Shown: one piece after another, positions 57,550-64,000 of the stretch
Layout: each line of letters opens with the position of its first letter
How positions within the stretch are numbered: position 1 is the first letter of the stretch
From: Microbispora catharanthi
GTDB lineage: Bacteria > Actinomycetota > Actinomycetes > Streptosporangiales > Streptosporangiaceae
DNA length: 64,000 nt
Direction: 5' to 3'
NCBI RefSeq assembly: GCF_006334915.2
Contig: NZ_VDMA02000010.1
Span: forward strand, 124,001-188,000
The notes under the pieces: model-generated
The model's database searches: none
What the model saw: only the letters and a program-made list of their open reading frames with translations
Told to the model about the DNA's origin: nothing
Position numbers and translations under genes: made by a program

Positions 57550-59748
57550 TCAGGTGAGCTGGATGTAGTCCAGTTCGGCATAGCCGGTGCCACCGGAGAA
57601 GCCGGGGGAGCCCTTGGCCAGGCGGATGACGTTGTATCCGGCCTTGAGACCGACACTGGTGCTGACGGTGGCGCCGAACTGGCCCCACCCGGAAGTGGCC
57701 GGGTAGCTGACGGTGCTCCACGACCCACCGTTCACGGCCAGGCCCTGGGTGGCGGTGGCGTCGTCGCCGTTGGCGTAGCCGATGGTCATCGTGTACGTCC
57801 GGGCGGTCGGCACGTTCACCACGAAGTCCACGTAGCTGTCCGTCCGGTGCGTGCTCGTGTTGTTGTCGATGCGGCCCACGTAGCCGCCCTCGGACGCGCT
57901 GGAGCCCGTCTGCCGCTGGGCCCGGAAGACCGACGCGTTCTCCGCCTCGTAGCGCTGCTGGTAGGACGGCACCCCACTGGCCGGCTGGACGACCACGTGG
58001 TACGCGTTGGAGGTAACCATGTTCGGTACCGTCACCAGTAGCTGGTCGCCGGTCACCCGGTAGACGATGTCGGAGATGGCGGTGGCCGCCGGGACCGAGG
58101 TGAAGCGGTTCGGCGTGTGCGTGGACTCAAGCGTGACCCGGACGGAGGGACCGAGCGCGCCGATGCCCGTCAGGCGGACGGTGTTGGTGCCGGACTCGTC
58201 GCCCAGGACCACGTTGACGATCTTGCGGGTGGAGTCGTAGGAGGCGAAGCCGTCCAGCCCGGTCTGGCCGGGCGGGGTGGTGGTGACCATGCGGCCGGCC
58301 ATGTCGCCGTACCACTTGTACAGCCACCAGGTGCCGGTGGGCTGGCTGTTGTTGACGACCAGGCCGTTCATGGTGCCGTATTCGTACCAGAACGCCCGGT
58401 GCGCCGTTTCGACGCCGGCGCGCTCGAACTTGGCCACGTAGCTGGCGATGCGGCCGGGGACGTCCACCTCACTGGTGGCCGCGTACTCGTTGATCGCGAT
58501 GCGGCGGGGGCTGATGCCGAGCGAGGACTCCAGGGAGCGGTAGTCGGCGATGTGCGCGGCGATGGCGGTGGGGTCGCCCAGCTCGTGCCAGCAGATGATG
58601 TCGGGCAGGGTGCCCGCGGCCTTGGCGCTGCTCAGGAACGACGACAACCAGGAGCGGTTGTAGTAGGCGATGCTCGGGCCGACGATCGGCGTCGTGGTGT
58701 CCAGCGCCCGGACCGCTCGGTAGGTGCGCGTCCACCCGTCGTTGAACGACCCGGCGGCGGAGGTGTTCCAGGTCCAGTTGGGCTCGTTCCACAGCTCCCA
58801 GCCCTCGATGTTGGTCACCGAGGTCGCGTTGAGCCTGGCCCGGACCATCGTGTTCACCTTGGCCAGCCAGTCGTCCCAGCTCACCCACTGGTAGGGGAAG
58901 TTGGGGTAGATGTCCGGCATCCGGATGTACTCCCCGGCCCCGACCCGGGTGGCCTGCGGCGCCACGAGCAGCGAGTCGCCTCCGGGCGGCTGGCCGTTGG
59001 GCCTCTGGCCCACGCCGGGGGCGGGCTGCGTCAGCGAGTTGACCTTCAGTGGCAGCAGCGCGGAGTCGGCCGGGCGGCTGTTTTCCGCCAGGCCGTACAG
59101 ACCGCCGGTCGCGACATGCGTGACCGGCCGGAACGGGGAGCCGGCTGCCACGGTGAGCACTTTCCCCACGGGGTTCGTCGGCGGCGTGGTGCCGGAGGGG
59201 CTGACCGAAGGGGTCGGCGACGGGCTCGCGGACGGGCTCGCGGAGGGGCTCGCGGAGGGGCTCGCGGACGGGCTGGGCGACGCACTCGGACTCGAGTCGG
59301 GTGACCGCGTGGGGCTCGCCGACGGGCTGGCGACGGTGCCGGTGCAGGAGGTGCCGTTGAGGGCGAATTCGGTGGGAACGGGGTTGGAACCGTTCCAGGA
59401 GCCGTTGAAGCCGAAGCTGGTCGTGCCGTTGGTGGGGATGGAGCTGTTGTAGCCGGCGTCGCTGACGGTGACCTGCGCTCCCGACTGCGTGTGGCTGCCG
59501 TTCCAGAGCTGAGTGATGGTCTGCCCGGCATCGAACGACCAGGTCAGCTTCCAGCCGTTGACCGGATCACCGATGTTGTTAACGCTAACATTCGCACCGA
59601 AGCCGCCCGGCCACTGATTGGTGATCGTGTAGGTGACCTGACAGCCGGTCGCGGCCTGGGCGGTCAGGGCGGGCGCAACAGCGCCGGCGGTCCCGGCGCA
59701 GACGACGGCGGCCAGCGCCAGTCCTAACCGGTGGGAGAAGAGTCGCAT
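57550..59748 (-). CDS. secreted CBM2 / clan GH-A hydrolase / CBM35-like protein
   Basis: 732 residues from the ATG at 59748 behind AGGAGA. Signal peptide (1-33). A CBM2 cellulose-type binding domain follows (about 34-140: CQVTYTITNQWPGGFGANVSV ... GTSC, disulfide ends, conserved Trp). A Ser/Pro/Ala linker (140-190) precedes a clan GH-A barrel. Acid/base Glu is in EGWELWNEPNW, about residue 318, and the candidate nucleophile in RIAINEYAAT, about 415. The C-terminal CBM35/CBM6-type domain is YEAENASVFRA to AELDYIQLT. The exact GH family is not certain; GH39-like is a guess. It would act on a plant polysaccharide. Confidence 0.82.
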   Translation of the reverse strand: MRLFSHRLGLALAAVVCAGTAGAVAPALTAQAATGCQVTYTITNQWPGGFGANVSVNNIGDPVNGWKLTWSFDAGQTITQLWNGSHTQSGAQVTVSDAGYNSSIPTNGTTSFGFNGSWNGSNPVPTEFALNGTSCTGTVASPSASPTRSPDSSPSASPSPSASPSASPSASPSASPSPTPSVSPSGTTPPTNPVGKVLTVAAGSPFRPVTHVATGGLYGLAENSRPADSALLPLKVNSLTQPAPGVGQRPNGQPPGGDSLLVAPQATRVGAGEYIRMPDIYPNFPYQWVSWDDWLAKVNTMVRARLNATSVTNIEGWELWNEPNWTWNTSAAGSFNDGWTRTYRAVRALDTTTPIVGPSIAYYNRSWLSSFLSSAKAAGTLPDIICWHELGDPTAIAAHIADYRSLESSLGISPRRIAINEYAATSEVDVPGRIASYVAKFERAGVETAHRAFWYEYGTMNGLVVNNSQPTGTWWLYKWYGDMAGRMVTTTPPGQTGLDGFASYDSTRKIVNVVLGDESGTNTVRLTGIGALGPSVRVTLESTHTPNRFTSVPAATAISDIVYRVTGDQLLVTVPNMVTSNAYHVVVQPASGVPSYQQRYEAENASVFRAQRQTGSSASEGGYVGRIDNNTSTHRTDSYVDFVVNVPTARTYTMTIGYANGDDATATQGLAVNGGSWSTVSYPATSGWGQFGATVSTSVGLKAGYNVIRLAKGSPGFSGGTGYAELDYIQLT
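59216..59282. repeat. 12-bp tandem repeats coding the Ser/Pro/Ala linker
   Basis: GGGCTCGCGGAC/GGGCTCGCGGAG units in tandem, reading as repeated Pro-Ser-Ala-Ser in the hydrolase linker on the minus strand. Confidence 0.7.
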
Positions 59749-60419
59749 CTGTCTCCTTGAAGACGGTGGGTGGAGTGACGGGAGAAGGGAGCCCATGAGA
59801 GAGCCGCTGGCGTGGAGCAGTGAGCGGGCGTGGCGTGACGCGGCGGAGCGGCCGTTCTGATCCGGGCGGTTGACGCCAGCAGGCGGCGATCGACCGGACC
59901 GCCACCCTCGGCCGGCTCGCACGCGTGCCGGCTCATCCGCTCCGCGAGATCCCGCCCGGACGGTTCCGGCGGGGATGACAACAGCTGGGACATCGGTTGC
60001 CGGATAGTTGCCGAGAGAAGGGGAGGAGACCGGACAGGAAAGCCCTCAGGCACTTCACCTGCCGGGTTTGCTGCCACCGCCGCTCCCGATGAGTCCGACA
60101 AACGATTTCCTTCGCGGAAACTTTGCGTTTCCCGGCGGACCGTACGCAGGGGGCGGGCCAAGCGTCAACGGACATGTCGGCGGCGGACGGCCGGACAGTC
60201 GGTATGGCACCGTTCCTGTGCCGCCCACGGGAGGTGTCGCGCCTTCGCGCGATCACAGGATCGGCTGAAAATTACATGTCCGAGGAAGACGGCCGGCACT
60301 GCCGTGCCTGCTTGCGCCTGCGCGGGTGGCGGCCGGAAATCGCGCGTCGCGCTCTGTCCGAACCCACCGGTGGCCGGAGCCCCAGGCGGTGCCTGCCGAG
60401 CCGTGGCGGAGGGGTGGAT
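59749..60419. other. intergenic region upstream of the secreted hydrolase
   Basis: 670 bp without a supported gene. It lies upstream of the hydrolase and downstream of the Lhr-like gene. CGCGGAAACTTTGCG at 60113-60127 contains GAAACTTT, the same eight-base core as the palindrome at 55531-55543. A direct repeat GTTGCCGGATAGTTGCCG starts near 59996. Promoter elements are expected but not clearly seen. Confidence 0.45.
60113..60127. promoter_or_regulatory. GAAACTTT element upstream of the hydrolase
   Basis: CGCGGAAACTTTGCG is imperfectly palindromic and shares GAAACTTT with the ROK site at 55531. It is 365 bp from the hydrolase start, which is distant. Confidence 0.3.
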
Positions 60420-63400
60420 TCAGGCGCGGATGCGCAGGCCCCGGGGGGTGGGGTGGAAGCCCGCGGCTTCGAGCGCCGCCGCGAGCGGAGAGTCGGCGAT
60501 GGCGGTGCCGTCGGCCCGCTCGACCGTCAGCTTCCCCAGGGCTCCCCGCTTCACGGCGACCGCCAGGGCCAGTACGGCGGACCGCAGGTCCTCCTCCGGC
60601 CCGAACGACAGCAGGGTCTTCCCGCCGCGCTCGACGTAGAGGATCAGCGCGCCCTCCACCAGCACCACCAGTGCGCCGGCCTTGCGGCCCGGCTTGTGGG
60701 TCACGTCGTCCGTGCGGTCCGGCCAGGGCAGGGCCGCGCCGTACGGGTTGGCCGGGTCGGTCGCCGCGAGCACGACCGCGCGGCGGGGCGGCGGCGGGGC
60801 GGGGATCGACCACAGGTCCTCAACCGGAGCGGGACGCGTGGAGGACATGGCGCGCATGCGGTCGACCGCGCCCGGCAGGGCGAACTGGGCGCCGCCCAGA
60901 CCTTCGACGAAGTAGCCCCGGCGGCACCGGCCGCTCTCCTCGAACGCGCGCAGCACCTGGTAGACGGCGGAGAAACCACCGGGGAGGCGCTCGGCTGAGA
61001 CGCCGCCCCGCGTCAGCACGCCGTGCCGCTCCAGCAGGACTTCGGCCTGCGCGTGGGCCCGCTGGGTGGCGTCGGCCGACGGCGAGGGCAGCAGCCACCA
61101 TCGGCCGCTCACGGTCGGCGGGCCGCTTCTCGTCGGCAGCACCGCGCGGCGGCGCCTGGTCGCCGACGGCCGGTGAGCGGGCCGCCCGGTGCCCAGCGTC
61201 GAGCGAAGCGGGGCGAGCGTGTCGCCGGTGACCCGGCCCGCCCAGACGAGGTCCCATAGGGCCGCCGCGAGCGTCGTGTCGTCCGGCACCGCGCTCGCAC
61301 GCGCGACACCCGCCGCCTCGTCCGGAACGCGGCCGAGGATTCTGGCCCGGCGGGCCGAGGCGGCGTCCTGACCGGACGGGGGCGGCACCTGCTCGCCGAG
61401 CGCCGCCGCCGCGATCCGGTTGGACAACTCGCGGAAGAACAACGCGCCGCCCCCGCTCAGGATCTCCAGGACCTGCTCGTGCAGCGGAGTCACGGTGATC
61501 TCCGACGGCGCGGGGAGCAGCAGGGGCGCGGTGTCGGCGAAGTAGAGGCCGACCCACCCGTCGCCGCCGGGCAGGGAACCCTGGCCCACCCAGACGACCT
61601 CCCCGGACGAGGTCAGCTCGTCGAGCAGGGCGGGGGAGTATCCGGGCACTCGCGCGGGGAGCACCAGCGACTCCAAGGCGGAAGCGGGGACGGCCGCCCC
61701 CTGCAGCCGTTCGATCGCCGTGATCAGAGCGTCCATGGCCCGCGCCGGGCCGTGGCCCTGGCCGTTCCGGGCGTCGGGCCCCGAGAGCCCGGTCCGGCCG
61801 CCGTTCCCGCCCTGCCCGCCGTCGGTCGGCGTGACGCCCTGCGGGACGACGCCGTGCCAGGCGGGCAGGAACGCCGCCAGCGTCTCCGGGGGGACCGGTT
61901 CGACCTCCTTGCGGAGCCGCGCCAGCGACCGGCGCCGCAGCAGCCGCAGCACCCCGGCGTCGCACCACTCCTCGCCCCGGCCCCCGGGGCGGAACTCGCC
62001 CGCGACCACCCGGCCCGCCGCCGCGAGACGGCGCAGCGCCTCGTCCACCACCGCGACGCCCACGCCGAAGCGCGCGGCGGCCGTGCCGGAGGAGAACGGC
62101 CCGCGGGTGCGGGCGTGGCGCGCGACCAGATCGCCGAGCGGATCGGGGGCGGCGGCCCGGCCCGGCCCGCCGGACCCACCGGCGAGGGGCGCTTCGAGGA
62201 ACTCGTGCGGGACGCCCACCGGCAACGGCACCCCGAGCGCGTCGCGCAGGCGCCAGGCGTCCTCCACCGCGGCCCATTGCTCGTGGCCCGCCACGCGTAC
62301 CCGGATGGCCCGGCGCGCCCGTTCCAGGTCGGCGAGCCAGCCGGGATCTCCTTCGCGGATCGAGACGTCCTGGGCGAGCAGCGGGCCGTGTGAGCGCAGC
62401 AGGTCGGCGAGGTCCTCGGCGTCGCGCAACGGCCTGTCCAGCCGCGCCAGCTCCCGCTCGGTCTCGGCGACGACATCCTGGTCGAGCAGCTCCCGCAGGT
62501 CGGCCTGCCCCATGAGCTCGGCGAGGAGCGCGGTGTCGAGGGCGAGTGCCTGCGCCCGCCGCTCCGCCAGCGGCGCGTCACCCTCGTACATGAACGCGCC
62601 GATGTAGTTGAACAGCAGCGACGCCGCGAACGGGGACGCCTGGGAGGTCTCCACCTCGACCACCCGCACCCGGCGGGCGGCGACGTCCCGCATGAGATCC
62701 ACCAGGCCCGGCACGTCGAAGACGTCCTGCAGGCACTCGCGCATCGTCTCCAGCACCACCGGGAACCCGGCGTACTTGCTCGCGACGCCGAGCAGGTGGG
62801 CGGCCCGCTGGCGCTGCTGCCACAGAGGGCTGCGCCTGCCGGGCGAGCGGCGGGGCAGCAGGAGGGCGCGTCCGGCGCACTCCCGGAACCGGGAGGCGAA
62901 CAGGGCGGAGCCCCCCAGCTCCTCGATCACGACCTGCTCGATCTCCTCGGCGTCGAACACCGCGACGTCGGTCGGCGCGTCCTCGAAGGTGTCGGGCACG
63001 CGCAGCACGACGCCGTCGTCGGAGTGGACGGCCTGGACGTCGACGCCGTACCGCTCGCGCAGCCGCCGCCCGATGGCGAGCGCCCAGGGGGCGTGGACCC
63101 GCGCGCCGAAGGGGGAGTGGATCACCACGCGCCAGTCGCCCAGCTCGTCGCGGAACCGCTCGACCACGAGCGTGCGGTCGTCGGGCACATAGCCCGTCGC
63201 CTCCCGCTGCTCGGTGAGGTAGGAGAGCAGGTTGCCGACGGCGTAGTCGTCGAGGCCCGCCGCGCGGATCCGCTCGCGCGCCGACGCCGCGTCGCCCCGG
63301 CCGCCCGCCCCGGCGGCCGACAGCTCGCGGAGGAACGCGCCGATCGCCCGGCCCAGCTCGGCGGGCCGGCCCGGCGCGTCTCCGTGCCAGAACGGCAGCT

Positions 63401-64000
63401 TGCCCGGCTGCCCGGGGGCGGGGGAGACCAGGACCCGGTCGGCGGTGATGTCCTCGATCCGCCATGAGGTCGCGCCCAGCACGAACACGTCGCCGACGCG
63501 GGACTCGTAGACCATCTCCTCGTCCAGCTCGCCCACGCGCGACGCCTTGTCGCCCACCAGGAACACGCCGAACAGCCCGCGGTCGGGGATGGTGCCCCCG
63601 TTGGTCACCGCCAGGCGCTGGGCCCCGGGACGGCCCTGGAGGGTGCCCGTCACCCGGTCCCACACGATGCGCGGCCGCAGGTCGGCGAACTCCTCGCTCG
63701 GGTAGCGCCCGGCGAGCATGTCGAGCGTCGCCTCCAGCGCGCTGCGCGGCAGCGTGGCGTACGGCGCGGCCCGGCGCACCAGCGCCTCCAGAGAGTCGAC
63801 CGTCCACTCGTCGAGCGCGGTCATCGCGACGATCTGCTGGGCCAGCACGTCGAGGGGGTTGCGCGGATAGCGGATCTCCTCGATCTGCCCCGTGCGCATG
63901 CGCTCGGCCACGACGGCCGTCTGGACCAGGTCGCCCCGATACTTGGGGAAGATCACGCCGCGGGACACGGCCCCGACCTGGTGCCCGGCGCGGCCGATGC
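60420..64000 (-). CDS. lhr: Lhr-type DNA helicase, C-terminal part (runs off right edge)
   Basis: About 1192 codons visible; the frame stays open to 64000. The first visible residues, IGRAGHQVGAVSRGVIFPKYRGDLV, are helicase motif VI and following, so the RecA-like ATPase core lies outside the window. Then come the WH and bacterial Lhr-core regions (PRNPLDVLAQQIVAMTALDEW, LRPRIVWDRV, LAVTNGGTIPDRG, LFGVFLVGDKASRVGELDEEMVYESRVGDVFVLGATSWRIE). Lhr proteins are ATP-driven 3'-5' helicases of DNA and DNA-RNA hybrids. The long actinobacterial C-terminus of unknown function ends GFHPTPRGLRIRA. No domain loss is seen. Confidence 0.92.
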   Translation of the reverse strand, partial: IGRAGHQVGAVSRGVIFPKYRGDLVQTAVVAERMRTGQIEEIRYPRNPLDVLAQQIVAMTALDEWTVDSLEALVRRAAPYATLPRSALEATLDMLAGRYPSEEFADLRPRIVWDRVTGTLQGRPGAQRLAVTNGGTIPDRGLFGVFLVGDKASRVGELDEEMVYESRVGDVFVLGATSWRIEDITADRVLVSPAPGQPGKLPFWHGDAPGRPAELGRAIGAFLRELSAAGAGGRGDAASARERIRAAGLDDYAVGNLLSYLTEQREATGYVPDDRTLVVERFRDELGDWRVVIHSPFGARVHAPWALAIGRRLRERYGVDVQAVHSDDGVVLRVPDTFEDAPTDVAVFDAEEIEQVVIEELGGSALFASRFRECAGRALLLPRRSPGRRSPLWQQRQRAAHLLGVASKYAGFPVVLETMRECLQDVFDVPGLVDLMRDVAARRVRVVEVETSQASPFAASLLFNYIGAFMYEGDAPLAERRAQALALDTALLAELMGQADLRELLDQDVVAETERELARLDRPLRDAEDLADLLRSHGPLLAQDVSIREGDPGWLADLERARRAIRVRVAGHEQWAAVEDAWRLRDALGVPLPVGVPHEFLEAPLAGGSGGPGRAAAPDPLGDLVARHARTRGPFSSGTAAARFGVGVAVVDEALRRLAAAGRVVAGEFRPGGRGEEWCDAGVLRLLRRRSLARLRKEVEPVPPETLAAFLPAWHGVVPQGVTPTDGGQGGNGGRTGLSGPDARNGQGHGPARAMDALITAIERLQGAAVPASALESLVLPARVPGYSPALLDELTSSGEVVWVGQGSLPGGDGWVGLYFADTAPLLLPAPSEITVTPLHEQVLEILSGGGALFFRELSNRIAAAALGEQVPPPSGQDAASARRARILGRVPDEAAGVARASAVPDDTTLAAALWDLVWAGRVTGDTLAPLRSTLGTGRPAHRPSATRRRRAVLPTRSGPPTVSGRWWLLPSPSADATQRAHAQAEVLLERHGVLTRGGVSAERLPGGFSAVYQVLRAFEESGRCRRGYFVEGLGGAQFALPGAVDRMRAMSSTRPAPVEDLWSIPAPPPPRRAVVLAATDPANPYGAALPWPDRTDDVTHKPGRKAGALVVLVEGALILYVERGGKTLLSFGPEEDLRSAVLALAVAVKRGALGKLTVERADGTAIADSPLAAALEAAGFHPTPRGLRIRA

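Overview
The window is a high-GC actinomycete chromosome segment, most likely from Streptosporangiaceae or a close relative. This is inferred from the codon usage, the GTG starts, and the presence of BTAD/AfsR, MmyB, ClgR, PucR, ROK, Lhr and small-laccase genes; no rRNA or other species marker is present. A conserved backbone can be followed through it: dapA and rnj (4.8-7.5 kb), ftsK (29.2-31.8 kb), then a RodZ-like gene, rimO, pgsA, cinA and clgR (36.5-40.5 kb). Accessory modules sit between these core genes. I recognised no rRNA, tRNA, CRISPR array, IS element or riboswitch.

Layout. 0-4.5 kb: left-edge fragment of a DUF2306 membrane protein, a heptad-repeat coiled-coil protein, a truncated double-psi-barrel fragment, two tandem paralogous GntR proteins built of two DNA-binding domains each, radC, and a GntR/UTRA regulator. 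4.8-8 kb: dapA, RNase J, DUF402. 8-12.9 kb: DHA2 exporter and a large AfsR-type regulator. 12.9-27.2 kb: hexuronate/aldarate region. It holds udh, an aldehyde dehydrogenase, gudD, two KdgD paralogues, a PL1 pectate lyase, an ABC sugar importer without ATPase, a second enolase-superfamily enzyme and an IclR regulator. Together these spell the oxidative route pectin -> galacturonate -> aldarate -> 5-dehydro-4-deoxyglucarate -> 2-oxoglutarate semialdehyde -> 2-oxoglutarate. Two intergenic regions carry shared or palindromic operator-like sequences.

27.3-36.4 kb: NmrA and MmyB divergent pair, ftsK, and a PucR-controlled operon. In that operon a yeast-type cytosine deaminase, an isopenicillin-N-synthase-like 2-oxoglutarate oxygenase and an NCS1 permease are linked by 4-bp overlaps, which resembles fungal pyrimidine salvage. 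36.5-44.5 kb: the rimO block, then VOC protein, Nei-type glycosylase, Rrf2 regulator and a membrane-anchored endonuclease/phosphatase-fold protein.

44.7-57.5 kb: two paralogous ROK regulators bracket a copper-protein locus and an amino-sugar locus. The copper locus has two almost identical tandem two-domain laccases and a secreted cupredoxin with Ig-like repeats; this cupredoxin and laccase copy 2 share a nearly identical 94-residue C-terminal module. The amino-sugar locus has an ABC importer, NagZ-like GH3 and a VanX-type D,D-dipeptidase. 57.5-64 kb: a secreted CBM2/GH-A clan/CBM35 protein and the C-terminal part of an Lhr-type helicase running off the right edge.

Starts were chosen from ribosome binding sites, 4-bp overlaps and alignment with paralogues. 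All family assignments come from motif recognition, not database searches.
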